From Malus domestica (taxonomy: Eukaryota > Streptophyta > Magnoliopsida > Rosales > Rosaceae), in assembly GCF_042453785.1 (NCBI RefSeq), contig NC_091674.1, positions 20,495,001 through 20,559,000 on the forward strand: a stretch of 64,000 nt of DNA, written 5' to 3'. This document shows, piece after piece, positions 12,302-25,300 of this stretch. The notes under the pieces are model-generated. The model did not search any database, was not told where the DNA came from, and was given only the letters and a program-made list of their open reading frames with translations. Every line of letters starts with the position of its first letter. Position 1 is the stretch's first letter. Position numbers and translations under genes: made by a program.

Positions 12302-13450
12302 TTATTTAAAATCCAAGATCAAAACTTGGGCATACTTCGATTTGCTCCAAAACAAGCTCCTCAAAACGAGTTCTTTTCTCATCAGCAGCATCATGAGAAG
12401 CACACAAACTCGGACGTGATTTCTCTGAAGCGTATGCTCTGTCACGCTTTTTAGTGCCTGAATAATGCTGCTTGAAACAATTACAAACACAATACATCGT
12501 ATCAAAGCTACAAAAAGTTCTGATGGTTGCCAAAAGAGTGAAATGCATTGGAAAAACAAGAAATCATATAAATAAAAGATAGCAGTGCAACTTATGTTGT
12601 CTTCCTAAATTTCAAGAAATATAACCATGGCCACAAATTCTTCACCATGAAATGGGTTCAACTACATAAATCCTAACGGCACCTTGTTTACGCAAAGCAG
12701 TGCCAATAGTTCTAATTAATTCCTCCTCTATTTTGGTGGCTGATAAGAACTGCAGATAATTTAAATTGGAATAGCACCAGCAGAGAAAAAATGGCAATAC
12801 ATTATACATAGAAACTATGGGACAACCGTCACGCAAAGGCTTGTTTGTAGGGACGGCCCTCCCTGGTTTTGTTTCCTCAACACTAGAGATACTATGATTT
12901 GAGTTTGAAGCTTTCTTTGAACAATCTTTGTTGTCAAACTTTCCTTCACCCTCTGGCAAAAACAATGCAGGAGACATGATCAAGACCTCAGCAAGCATCA
13001 ATGTGTAAACTACTACCGGAACAGCACCATATCTCCGGAACTTGGGTAAGGTCCACCGACCTCCACCAGATATTTTGGTAGCTCAAATATAAAACCTGGT
13101 CATTAGGGGTGGGGAAGATAGGATCAATGGAGGAAAAAACTTTAAGCAGTCACTTTCAGAGATGCAAAAGTTCAATTTAAAAGAAAAAAACCTTTCACTT
13201 ACTAACCTTTTCCAGCAGCCTTATCTGTGATAGCACCACTACCCTGTTCAGGCTTTATTCCTGCCTCAGCAACAACATTATGTTTGTTTTCTCTTGTATG
13301 CAAATCCGCTTCAGGTTTACGATCTCCTTCGCGTTCTCCAATTTCAACTAAATGAGCATCAAATCTTATTGATTCACCGGATGCTACCACTTCATCTTTC
13401 TTAAGGAACCTGCTGTCTAAATGATTCCTGCTTGCATCAAACAGTATCAT
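12302..13450 (-). pseudogene. 5'-truncated gene remnant with DUF2439-like segment
   Basis: Several minus-strand blocks look like exons of one gene. The block at 13450-13203 (acceptor CTGTTCAG, donor GTTAGTAAG) contains LDSRFLKKDEVVASGE, resembling the C-terminal part of DUF2439 (ZGRF1 N-terminal-like) domains. Further blocks lie at about 13081-12830, 12749-12642 (IEEELIRTIGTALRKQGA) and 12470-12302 (ends ...ELVLEQIEVCPSFDLGF then TAA). The expected first exon with the start of DUF2439 is not found between 13450 and the kish start at 14184, so the gene appears headless. I cannot name the full-length gene. An alternative is a gene with a diverged first exon that I do not recognise. Confidence 0.4.
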
Positions 13451-14183
13451 CTGAACAGAGAGCTAAAAAAGTTAAATCATGTGCGTCAAGTTTGCCTTAA
13501 GTACATTTGTTTGCAATCACACACACAGGGCAACAAAGAAATTCTTAAGTGCTTTCTACTTGCCTAATTGAGCACTTAAGAATTTAAGGGGCAAAATTTG
13601 AGATTGATAACTAAAAAAGTAAGAAGAGATGGTTGAATGGCCATCCGTTGAGGTAAATGAGACTTGCAAATTAGAATAGAAAGATAGTGTTAGTGTAGGA
13701 GAATCCGTTTAGGATTCTGTTGGGCTAGGTTTTGTAAATCCCTATGGGCTTAGAATTACTTGTATCTTAAGTCAGTTGACTATCATATAATTCAACCCGC
13801 TTTCCATAAGACCAAGAAGTCGAAAATTGTAAGAAACCGTCATGATATTTCTTGGCCTTTTGAGTGAGTTGTGTGGTGTACAGAACCTGCCAGTATGTCA
13901 AATGTGAAGCAAGAAATCCCGATAAATGCTAGCAAACATCTGCCAGGTTCGTAATTTTCGAATTGCCGGTACTCAGCTGCGTAATTTAAACCAAACCCAG
14001 GGGTATTCCAGTAAATTTGGATGACCTCCATATAAACGACTCGACGTTTTAAAACTGCTTCAGCTTTGTGGATTCTCTTTCAAGGTAGGTATTGCAGGGC
14101 TTTCTCGGAAATCTTCAGTCATTTGCTCAGATCTCCGATCTTTCTCGTTGATCCTTACGAAATCGAAGATTCGGAGTCGAAAC

Positions 14184-15273
14184 ATGGTAATAATCTGTGA
14201 CTTTTCTTATCCATGTATATATAATTTGATTGAAATTTTGGGTTTATGATTAAAAATTAGGGTTTTTGATTTGGGTTTTTTGGTTATGGCATCCAGTCGG
14301 CGCTTTTCAATTTCAATTCGTTTTTGACGGTGGTGCTGCTCGTGATTTGCACGTGCACGTTTGTGAAGATGCAGTTTCCGGCCGTCCTGGAGCAGAAAAC
14401 AGGGTCGGTAGTCTCACTTCCCCATTGCTTCTCTAATTTTGTAAATCTGTGTGTTTTTATTCATTTGAATTTAATTTTCTGCTTTAATTAGAGTGTGTTT
14501 AATAAAAGTTTAGCATAATCCAATCGTATGCAATGAAGCATTTTTCAGCATTTAATCAATGTTTCCTATGCACATTGTTAATTGAGGTTAAGAAAACTTC
14601 ATTTAAATGTTAATTCTGCCCGGGTGTTGTGTTTAGCATCGGTTTTGAGTAGGATTGCTTAAAAACAAAAGGGTTGTGATTTTAAGCACTTGCGGTTAGC
14701 CCAAGTACCGAGCGAGGGTGGGGAAAGGGGTTTAGGATGAGGATAGGTCTAAAGTTTGATTCCCTTCAACGTCACGAAGACAAGGGGTGTGATTTTGAAA
14801 ACTGGATGCACACGCACAAGATGGTTGGTATTTGGACTATGATTTATACTAGTTACGTATTCTACTGCTTATCCTGCAAGAATTGTGTAGTTAGTGGTAC
14901 TTGCATTGGTTCTATTTGATTCCGCCGTATTATGTGTTTTTCCTCCAATCAGTAATGTTTGTGTTTTACTGTCCTTCATGCTTCCATGCCTTTGTATGAT
15001 ATGTCAAACTTCACGATCAATTCGTGTTCTGACTTTGTTTCTCATCCTGGCAGGTTCCGGGGATTTTTCTGGAAGGCAGCTAGAATAGGTACGTTTTTTT
15101 TAAGGGTTTTCTTTCATTCATTTGCGATCTTGGTGCTGCTAGAATAATTTTGATTCCCCAGTCCATGTTTCCGGTGGATGACTTTTGTGTGGGTACTTGA
15201 AACAGGCGAACGCTTGAGCCCTTGGGTTGCGTTTGGATGCTTTACAATGGGGATCTCAATTATATTTTTCTAG
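14184..15273 (+). CDS. Protein kish (TMEM167 homologue)
   Basis: A small Golgi/secretory-pathway membrane protein conserved across eukaryotes. CDS exons are 14184..14186, 14297..14403, 15054..15088 and 15206..15273, encoding 70 residues, about the family length. The first coding exon is only the ATG, followed at once by the donor GTAATA. Exon 2 starts SALFNFNSFLTVVLLVICTC, the first membrane segment; then KTGFRGFFWKAARIGER, the conserved loop, and VAFGCFTMGISIIFF, the second membrane segment up to the TAG. Split codons (GG/G, G/GC) are consistent. The headless gene remnant runs in the opposite direction upstream. Confidence 0.93.
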
Positions 15274-15749
15274 GCACAAGTTGCTTTTGTGCTCCAGGAA
15301 GCAGCTGGATCTCTTAGTTCATTTGTCTATTTGTTCCAACGCGTCGCTTGGTTCATGTTCTTAACCTGATTTTGCTCGAACTGCAACGCTAATGGATTTA
15401 TGTGATAGGTGTCCGGCTTGCACATATGATTTCAACATGTAGTTGGTGATTTAGATTAGTATTCCACAGTTCTTTGTTTCTCTTACCGTTCATGAATGAA
15501 TTGAAACCAGTTTCTTGTTTCTGCGTTCGCATGCGTTAATCCTTCTGAATGAATTGAGTTAGTTGTTGATTTTTCGTTATTTCTTTCTCTATCCTTATAA
15601 CGATAGACTAAACTTCAGGAAAGTGGGCAGACTCTCTCTCTCCAATGTTTGCTTGATCACCACGATCTCTTGCAACCGAAAATGGTTTTTGCGCACGCTT
15701 TTTTTAGTTCGACGACTAGCATCGAATGTAAGTACTCTCTTTTTTAGTG

Positions 15750-15890
15750 CTTCGTCCATGAGCGGTAGGTCTCGGGTTCGAGACTTGGGAGCAGCCTCTC
15801 CATAAAATGGGGGTAAGGCTAGCGGATATTCACCTCTTCTAGACCCTGCGTAAAGCGGGAGCTTTGTGCACTGGGTACGATCTTTTTTTA
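15750..15890 (+). mobile_element. Au-like SINE, 5'-truncated
   Basis: Begins near ATGAGCGGTAGGTCTCGG with a B-box-like GGGTTCGAGAC, then the typical AGCAGCCTCT...GGGTAAGGCTAG and ACCCTGCG...GGTACGAT segments, and ends in a T-rich tail. The same family occurs on the minus strand at 49.63-49.77 kb. From here to 16651 I see only AT-rich sequence, plus a short palindrome-rich patch (about 16500-16625) with CACACACC/GGTGTGTG arms that may be another MITE remnant. Confidence 0.65.
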
Positions 15891-16651
15891 TATTTTGTGA
15901 ATGATCTCCATTATGAATCGTGTGTTATCCATTTTAATTTAATCTAAAGCACCAGCCACCAAAAGAGCCTTCTGCGTTATTCTAAGCACCAGTTGGATTT
16001 TTTCATGTATTTTGTTCTTTTATATTAATCATACGAGCATTTTGAGTATTGAGTGTATTTCGTTTTTATATATTAACCATATAAGTTTTTTGAGTTCTGA
16101 GTTAAGGGTGTGACAGTTGGATTATTTGAAATATTTTGTCTTTGTATATTATATAAACGATTTATTTTTTAAATCCCGTGAATCATTCAATTTGATCTAA
16201 TATGAGGCACCATATGAGCCATCTAAATTAGTTTTGGCACAGCAGGTTGATTCCAATTATTTCCTTACGAACCAACTTTTGATGGGAAGTTTTATAGTCG
16301 CATCATCAGGATTTGAAGGGTTCATCTTCCTCCGCTTGGGTAAGTTTGAGCTTGCATTTGGAAAGCTATTTCATGGGCGTGGTGGAACCGTGGAAGTAAC
16401 AAAATCAGCATTTTGTTATTGCAAACTGAGCAAACATTCAATATTTTTGGATAAATTTTTTTTTTTTATCTCTTGAGCACCTTTTTAATTGTTTAATAAT
16501 TTTAGCGTGTATGTTAGGTAAAATAAGGTGTGTGGTAATTTTCACACACCTCATTTAACAATTGAAAATGACCACCTTATATATATAAGTACTTAAAAAT
16601 TACGTGTGTGAAAATTGCCAACCGATAAGTTATAACTGAAAAACTTATTTA

Positions 16652-16920
16652 TGTTGCAGTCATATTTAGAATAGGATTGTGATTGTGTAAATCTTAGGGA
16701 ATCTGGGAAAGTATCTTATATTCCTATTAGGATTAGATTACTTATTAAATATTGTAATCTTAAAGGGAAAGGTTTTACCATTTCTACTACTATAAATAAA
16801 GGCACAATGGGGTGAATCAAACACACCTCACAATTAAATCAATCTCTATTCTCTCTCAATATTGTTAAACCCCCCTCTCTCTCTAAACCCTAGATCATTA
16901 AATCAAATAGGCCTACAACA
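16652..16920 (+). repeat. 5' LTR of Copia element 1
   Basis: 269 bp, TG...CA; contains the TATA-like CTATAAATAAAGGC near 16792 and a CT-rich leader. Matches 28189-28452 throughout with scattered substitutions and small indels. Confidence 0.9.
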
Positions 16921-18689
16921 CGTTATCAGCATGCTCTTGCCAAAAGCTGAGAAATTGAAACATCGTTGGAGGAGGCTATCATCCACCAAATTCAAAGGCT
17001 TATTCGTTTTCTGCTAATCAGGTACGCTTAAAATAAAAGAAGATATTTGAAACGTCCACGAAATATGAAAACATTCCCCATGCATCGCACAATTAAATTG
17101 TTATGTGGAATTTGTGAGTCAGAGTACAAAATTAAATTAGAAGGAAATATGGGTTTCCTAAACCCTAAGGGATTTGAAAAAAAAAAAGAAGGGGAAATTG
17201 GGCATGGTGTTGCACACCCACCACACCACCACTATGCATACTAATACCAAATGGATGGGCTTGCAGCCTTTCACCCTTACACTGTGGCCCGTAGCCACGC
17301 AGCAAACCTAGGCCCGCAACCTTCATTCAAATCCAGCCCAGTTGGCTGGGTGTTTCCCACGACATGCACTAGCTTACAAGGCTGGGCCTTTTCTCCTGTA
17401 ACTCAAACTTGCAGGCCAGCTTTCGCTGGACTTGCCTGTGCCACCCCATAGGCCCTTGGGCCTGTCCCATCTCTGGACCCGTGGCCTGCAACCACCCTAT
17501 GGGCTGCTTTAGCAGCCATTCAAGCTTTTTGCTCACGACACCAAGCCCAAATTATTTTAGGGCTATATTTTCGATCCAATAATATTATTTTAATATTATT
17601 TAGCTTCTACAATCGACCCGATATGACCCAATTTATTGAATTAATTAAAAGTGACTTGCAGTCCATTAATCTGATAATGAATCTAAAGTTATTGACCTTG
17701 TTGATGCACAAAACCGGAGGTTTTGGAACAATGTAAATCTGACCGTGAATCTGCATGAAATGTAAATAACACAAGATGTATTGTGGTTCACCCCAAGGTT
17801 TAGGCTACGTCCACACTGATTATGTATTTATCTGAGGGAGAGAGAGCTCTGAGAGTGAGAGCTTTGAGAGGGGTGAGAAGGCTCCAGAAATGGCCATCCC
17901 TTAATGAGGAGAGTGATGGGTCCTTTTATAGAATAAGGGCTTTTCACTTATTACATATTTGCCCATTCTTTTATTACATAATTACATTTAAGTCATTCGA
18001 GTATTTATACGAGATCTAAATACGGAGGCCCTAAGTATGGTATAAACAGTAGTCCCCCAAGTCTTCAGTCAAGAGAGTCTTTTGGTTGGAGACTTGAAAC
18101 TCAGTCCATATGTAGGCCGAAGTAACTAGATGTTATCTTGAACTGATGCTCGATATGAGGCGGTGCTCAATCTGAAATGATGCTCAACTAGAAGTAGCAC
18201 ATGTTGTGAGACTGCTCGGCTTGTGGCTTATGTTGCCTTGGTTGGCTCAGCTTGTGGCATCGAAGGTGAGGGAGTCCCTTTTATAGAATAAGGGCTCACT
18301 CCTCAATACATAAATGATGGGTTAGGAGTGGTGCTCGTGGCGAGACGGTTGCTCAGTAGGCAGTGATGCTCTCTAATGATGGTGATGAAGTCCCTTTTAT
18401 AGAATAAGGGCTTACTCCTTGATACATGAATAATGGGCTAGAGTTGATTCTCTCTAATGATGGTGAGGGAGTCTCTTTTATAGAATAAGGGCTTACTCCT
18501 CAATACATGAATAATGGGTTAGAGTCCCCCAAGTATTTTTCATGAGGCCCAGTTGAGGCCCAATATATGGTACATAATGTAGTCCCCCAAGTCTTTAGTC
18601 AATAGAGTATATTGGCTGGAGATTTCAAATTGAATCCATGTATGGGCCGAAGTGACGGTTGTTCGAAGGCGGTATTTGTATACCCTGCC

Positions 18690-19310
18690 CTGAAGCTTTG
18701 TAAGTGAAGCTTTGTAAGTGAAGCTTTGAAGCTAGAGCTCTGTAAATGACGCTTTCGAAGCTGGAGCTTTTTGTAAATGACGCTTTTGAAGCTAGAGCTC
18801 TGTAAATGAAGTTTTTTAAGCTAGAGCTCTGTAAATGAAGCTTTTGAAGCTAGAGCTTTTGTAAATGAAGCTTTTGAAGCTGATTGACATGAGTGATGCT
18901 CATGAATGTTTATGTTGATTGACATGAGTGATGCTCATGGATGTTGACATGAGTGATGCTCATGAATGTTTATGTATGATTGACATGAGTAATGCTTATG
19001 TATGATTTGAAGTACTGGGCGTACTTTTGATCACCTGGTTCGTGGCATGAATGGCTAGTTGCCAAATGATATTAGAGTACGGTTTATACATTTCATCACC
19101 TAGTTGGTGGTAATAGCGGCAGGTTGCTGAATAATTTTTGGAGTACTGGGCGTACTTTTGGTCACCTGGTTGGTGATAATAGCGGTGGGTTGTCGAATAA
19201 TTTTGGAAGTACTGGGCGTACTTTTGATCACCTGGTTGGTGGTAGTAGCGGCGAGTTGCCGAATAATTGTGGAGTACTAGGCGTACTTTTGATGACCTGG
19301 TTGGTGCTAT
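18690..19310 (+). repeat. Three successive tandem arrays in the LARD-like element
   Basis: Array 1 (about 18690-18885) repeats GAAGCT(TT)..GTAAATGA units of 25-35 bp. Array 2 (about 18885-19000) repeats TTGACATGAGTGATGCTCATG. Array 3 (about 19010-19310) repeats a roughly 64-bp unit starting GGAGTACTGGGCGTACTTTT. They read open in places, but the translations are repeat artefacts. Confidence 0.75.
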
Positions 19311-20189
19311 TTTATGCTTATGAGCCTTCGCCCTCCACAACATGCCAGCCTATTTACTTTGGGCTTTGCCCTTTTTTTTTATTTTTTTTATTTTTACCCT
19401 CTGATGGGGTTTATACAAATGTCTCCGAAAGATAAGAAAAAATAAATTACATTATTCAAAAATAAATAAAGCAGTCGTTGGTGCGTACTGCACCAACTGC
19501 GTACTGGGTTGTTTGCAGATCTTTTTCCATGTGCGTCTTCCAGTGGCTTCTTCAGAAAAGTGGGAACATACATGATGAAAGTTTTCTTTTTAAAAAATTG
19601 ATGGCATCTTCTGCTTTGGTGGTCGACAAAAGCAAAATATAATTCTGGCTTTTCCTTTATGTATTCCTTTTCTTCCTTTTTTCTTTTTCTGCTGTCTGAG
19701 CATCAGCTGGTGTACTCCAGTTGTAAAACCCTATCAGAGTACTTTTCTTTCTTCTTTTCTGCTTTTGCTTTCGGCATGTTCAATCAAAAGCAAAAGAATC
19801 CCCAATTGTGCCCCTACTTCACTTGCTTGTCTAGCAGCTTGTTCATCTCATTCCCCGCCAAAGATCTCTCCAGTGGAATCTCCGGCGTCATTGCTCAAGA
19901 CCCATCACACAAAACAAATTGTCCCTCCAATTGGCAAACCTTGACTAATACAGATCAAAGTTACTCCCAAACTTGACTTTTCTCATCAGCTCCCTACTAT
20001 AGTACTCGGCTTTCACCTCCTTTGGCTACTCGTGGAACCCACGTGCCGCTTCCAACATTAGAGAAAGAAGAGCATTTTTGGCATTACATAACTAGATGGG
20101 TCATAGACTGGAGGGGTCATAATAATATAACCATCAAGTAAAGAAAGAAGAGCAAATCAATATGAAATCAAGGTAATTCTAGCCTAATG

Positions 20190-20565
20190 AATTATGGTTG
20201 TGTGGTCGGATCTGCTGAATATGCCGGTAGCTGTTGTTTTGATTCCTCTGACAGTGCTACTGCCGCGACCGCTGCTGCAGGAGTCATAGACTGGTATTGA
20301 GGAGGCAATTGGGCAGCCTGATGCTGTGTGTAGAACACTTGTTCATGTTGAGGATTGGTGTATTCGTAAGCGTAATTAGCAGTTGCAGACGGGGGCATGG
20401 CAATGGATTGAGAATGATGGTGATGTATCGGAGAGAACCCCACGTATTGCTGCTGGTATAAAGATGCACAGATTGACAGTGATGGAGTAATGACGCACAG
20501 AAGCAAACTGCTGCGCCAGAAAGTAATAGGGTCGTGCTAGAATTTGATGCTGGCGGACCATTATA
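20190..20565 (-). pseudogene. Fragment like the C-terminus of a plant PB1-domain protein
   Basis: On the minus strand one frame reads YEYTNPQHEQVFYTQ, PPQYQSMTPAAAVAAVAL and a Gln/Pro-rich end before a stop. This composition and order is that of the C-terminal region of plant octicosapeptide/PB1 proteins. The upstream part of the fragment shifts between frames, and no PB1 domain is present. It lies antisense inside the non-autonomous LTR element, so I read it as a captured, broken host-gene piece. Simple low-complexity similarity is the main alternative. Confidence 0.45.
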
Positions 20566-21249
20566 CATACGATACAGCTCTCAGTGCTAACGTAGCTTTT
20601 CCGAGAAAATTCTGGGAATTTCTTTTTTTTTTTTTTTGCTGGGTTTTCGAGATGAAGGAAGAAATGTGGGTTTTGAAGTTAGCCCATCTGTATATTATGA
20701 ATCTCTGAGCTTCTTCAATGGCCGTGTGCTTCATTTGTTCTTCTCCCATCAACATTTGGAGCCTCATCTTGAGCATAGGGTCGGGCTTTCCACCGGCGGA
20801 GGAGCGGAGCCTTCTTTGGTTTTGGTGCTCACACCGATATCGGGTCGTCTGAAATTCGCAAACAAGTCCACAAGATTTCCACCCCCAAGCAGTTTTGCAT
20901 GACGCTGACACGTAGTGTATGGCTCCCCACCACGCAGACCGCCTTCACGTGGACCCAAAGTATGGACGCTCGCTGCGCTGCGACGGGTGTGGCGATGACG
21001 TGGGCGAAAGTGACACCAACAGCTGAGGCGAAGACACGTTGTCGGTTAGAGTTGCGTGGAGCGAACGGTTCGACGATTCCTCCCTGCTCCATGTGGCAAC
21101 CAATCACTGGGCTGTTTGGAAAGTTTGGCCGCAGAGAGAAGGGTTTTGGATTATTTGAATACCAAATTTGCAGATTCATGGTGGTAGGATGAAAAAATGA
21201 AAGAGAACCGACACAACTTTTCGTATCGTTTCCCACAGACGGAGCCAAA

Positions 21250-22047
21250 TGTTGATGCACAAAACCGGAGGTCTTAGAACAACGTAAATTCGACTGTGAA
21301 TCTGTATGAAATGTAAATAACACAAGATGTATCGTGGTTCACCCCAAGGTGTGGGCTACGTCCACACTAATTATGTATTTATCTGAGAGGTGAAGGGAAT
21401 GAGGGAGCTCTGTAATGTGAGAGCTTTGAGAGGACGAAGGAGCCTTAAGAAATGGCCCCCCTAATTGTGAGGGTGATGAGTCCTTTTATAGAATAAGGAC
21501 TCCTTACTTATTACATATTTGTCCCTTCATTTATTACATAATTACATTTAAGTCCCCCGAGTATTTATACGAGGTCTGAATACAAGGCCTTAAATATGGT
21601 ATAAACAGTAGTCCCCCAAGTTTTCAGTCAAGAGAGTCTTTTGGCTGGAGACTTGAAACTCAGTCCATGTGTGGGCCGAAGTAACTAGATGTTGTCTGGA
21701 ACTGATGCTCGATATGAGGCGGTGCTCAATCTGAAATGATGCTCAACTAGAAGTAGCACATGTTGCGAGGTTGCGAGGCTTGTGGCTTATGTTGCCTTGG
21801 TTGGCTCAGCTTGTGGCATCGAAGGGTTAGGAGTGGTGCTCGAGGCGAGACGGTTGCTCAGTAAGCGGTGATGCTTTCTAATGATGGTGATGGAGTCATT
21901 TTTATAGAATAAGGGCTCACTCCTCAATACATGAATAATGGGCTAGAGTTGATGCCCTCTAATGATGGTGAGGGAGTCTCATTTATAGAATAAAAGCTTA
22001 CTCCTCAATACATGAATAATGGGTTAGAGTCCCCCAAGTATTTTTCA
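21250..22047 (+). repeat. 3' repeat (LTR) of the LARD-like element
   Basis: Matches 17699-18551 with an internal deletion near 21830. Both copies carry TTTATAGAATAAGG several times, so the LTR itself is built from short repeats. Confidence 0.75.
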
Positions 22048-22329
22048 TCACATACTTTCGTAGTAATGAAGCTCTCACACTTGAGTTCTCAAAGAACCTC
22101 AAATCCACTATATCCAATTTAGTATATTGCATTATGTGTTTCTTGCAGGAACCTCTCATTATGAACTAATTGTTCATAAAACTAAATTGAACCTGTAATT
22201 TGAAATTTAGTGCATTTGAAACCCGAAGTTTTCATTCAAAACATACCACATTAAACCCGTAGTTTTCATGCATAAATTAAACCAATACATGTCTATAGAA
22301 CATGTATGTTTTACGATATATGTCTATGG

Positions 22330-25300
22330 CTTACCATATGACTAATGACGTTTTCTCCTTCCGTTTTAGGGACATGTCAAACTTGAACAAGCTCGATTTC
22401 TTCGCTCTAGAAGTTTCTGGAACTATCTGAAGTAGGTTTAAGACGTGAAGGTCCATCTTACTGCAAAGGGTATTAAAGCCACCATCGAGGCACCTATTGT
22501 CGACAAACATGTTGACGAAGCTCAAAAGGCTACTACAATGATCTTCATTCGAATACACATTCATGATGCACTGCAGACTGAGTATCTCACTGAGGAGGAC
22601 CCACGCACCTTCTGGCTTGCTCTAGCCAACCATTTCAATCACCAGAAAGACATATACTTGCCTGAAGCAAGACACGACTAGCAGCATCTTCGTTTCCTGG
22701 GCTTTAAGTCTGTGAATGAATACAACTCTGAAGTTTGTAGAATCCTTTCTCTGTTGAAATTTTGCAAAGTGGAACTAACCGAACCAAATCTCTTGGAAAT
22801 GACCTATTCGACCTTTCATGCCAATATTGTCCTGCAGCAACAATATAAGGCATATAAATTCACCAAGTTTTCGGATTTGATCTTTGTTTTACTTCTTGCT
22901 AAAAAAACAGACCCAAATTTTGATGAAGAATCATAAAGCTTGACCCACTGGCTCGAACGCAGCGCCTAAAGCGCATGCAACCTATTCTAGTAGCCATAAA
23001 CGATGAAAGAACCGTCATGGTCGTGGCGGTAAGCCCAACCACGGGCCTAAGGTCAATAGAGTGCCGTACCTAAGGGAAGAAATGTGACTCAATAGCGTCC
23101 ACCACTCGCCCCTAAGGTCTCAAACATCAAGAACAAGGGTAAAGCTCCCGTTCTGGCTGCTTCTACTGAATTGGACATGTGCTATTGTTGTGGATTAAGG
23201 GATCATCGGTCACGCATATGATGAGCTTCCCCTGAGGCTATTGCCAAATATAATTCTCATCGTGAGTCTAGCTTTGCACATTTGGATCATCCAGAAGATG
23301 CAACTACATCAATGGAGATATCAGATTTCCAGAAGGCGTCAGCATCTATGGATGAATAAATTAGACATGTTTTTAGGGTGTTTACCTCTAGTGGCCGAAC
23401 CCACTAGGAGTGGCCGGCCTTACCCCCTATTTTGCTAGGTTTATGGTTTAATTTTGAACAATTTTTCTATGTATTTGGAATAATTTGTTTGGTTTTGGTT
23501 TGTTTTGAATTATGGATTGTTATTTGAATGGATATTATTTTCTTGAATTGCTTAATTGAATTAATGGACTTATATTTATACATGTGACCAATTCAACCAA
23601 TTTATTTCTAGGTATGTTTAGTGGGGAAGTTAGTTGTCTGGTAGATAGTGCAACCACGCATACCATCTTGCGTGAACGACATTATTTTACTAACTTAATA
23701 CCCAAGAAAGTTCATTTGACCACTCTTTCAAGCCCACCCAACCTGATTGAAGGATACGGAAAGACACGTATCATGTTATCTAATGGTACAATTCTGACCA
23801 TTAAGGAGACATTCTATTCTCCACGTTCCGGAAGAACGTTGCTGAGTTTTAAAGATATTTGAGATAATAAATATCATCTTGAAACCACTGAAGATCATGG
23901 TTCTAAATTTCTTTGTATCACTTCATATGAATATGGCCAGAAGCATATTCACGAGAAGTTGAAATGCTTGCCGAATGGGTTGTACATCATAACCATTCAC
24001 GGCATAGAAGCCCATAGTGTGGCCGGCTCTATGCTTGAGTTCTCGGACACTTTGTTACTTTGGCATGATCATTTGGGACATCCTGGACATGACATGATAC
24101 GCCATATCCTCAAATCTTTACACGGGCATAAGTTACATCCCTATGTTGGACTCCCACCATGCAAAGCGTGTTCTTTAGGGAAGTTGAATACTTAACCCTC
24201 ATATACAAAGATTATTCACGACCCCTCTAAATTTCTTCAGAGGATTCAAAAGGACATTTATGGACCAATCCAACCAACATTTGGACCATTTAAATATTTT
24301 ATGGTGTTGGTTGATGTATCGACAAGATGGTCACATGTTTGCTTGTTGTCCACACGCAACACCGCGTTTGCTAAACTCCTAGCTCAAATCATTAAGCTAA
24401 AGGCTCACCACCCTGATTATCAGATCAAGTCGATTCGACTGGATAACACTGGAGAGTTTACGTCACAGACTTTTGACGATTATTGCATGTCAGTACGAAT
24501 TAATGTGGAACATCATGTGCCCCATGTTCACACCCAAAAAGGCCTGGCAGAAGCTTTCATAAAGCGCATTCAATTGATAGCTCGGACTTTGGTTATGAGA
24601 ACCAAATTGCCGATATCTTGCTTAGGGCTATGCAATATTGCACGCAGCTATGTTGGTCCGCTTGAGGCCCACCGCTACCCAACCACATTCACCGTTATAG
24701 TTGGTCACTGGATATGAGCCTGACGTCTAGCATTTACGAGTGTTTGGGTGCGCCATTTATGTGCTAATAACGCTACCGTTACGTACCAAAATGGGTCATC
24801 AGAGAAAAATAAGAATTTATGTCGGTTATGATTTACCATCAATTGTTCGCTACTTAGAACCCTTGACAAGAGATCTCTTTACCGCACATTTTACGGATTG
24901 TCAATTTGATAAGACAGTCTTCCCGTCGTTAGAGGGAGATAAGCATGCTAACGTTCCCGTAGAACGCCGCAAATTGTCGTGGTACGTTCCCACTATGTCT
25001 CATTTAGATAGCCGCACTGCCTAGTCTGAAACTGAGGTACGTCAAATTATAGATCTTCAGAGCATTACTCAAAGCATGTTGGATGCTTTTAATGATCTAG
25101 CAAAGGTGACAAGATCACACATACCCGCTGCAAACACACATGAAAGGATAGAGGTACCCCGTGTAATTTAACAACCATCTAGGAAGGCTGGACTGTCCCC
25201 GAAGATGGGAAGGCCGCACCCTCCACGTAGCAAGGTACATTGGCGACTAGCCAATCATCTGCTCCAACCCTGAATCATGGCAGACCCCTTAGTTCAAAGG

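Larger units (their letters stand above)
17699..22047 (+). mobile_element. Nested non-autonomous LTR element (LARD-like)
   Basis: Two long direct repeats begin TGTTGATGCACAAAACCGG at 17699 and 21250 and share about 800 bp, ending with AGTATTTTTCA at about 18551 and 22047. Between them there is no gag-pol. After 18551 the upstream copy continues with sequence resembling its own LTR and with tandem arrays, so the real LTR is probably longer and the downstream copy truncated. This would also explain why no target duplication is visible (GACCT before, TCACA after). The sequence before the 3' repeat, CCCACAGACGGAGCCAAA, is a usual 3'-end motif of such elements. The element sits inside Copia element 1. 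Confidence 0.7.

Noticed and set aside
18690-19310. CRISPR-like spaced repeats
   Set aside because: Repeats are directly adjacent without unique spacers, in a plant retroelement; ordinary tandem arrays.
20829-21323. 164-residue minus-strand open frame (and 97-residue plus frame)
   Set aside because: No recognisable domain on either strand, and it crosses the start of an LTR; treated as element sequence.
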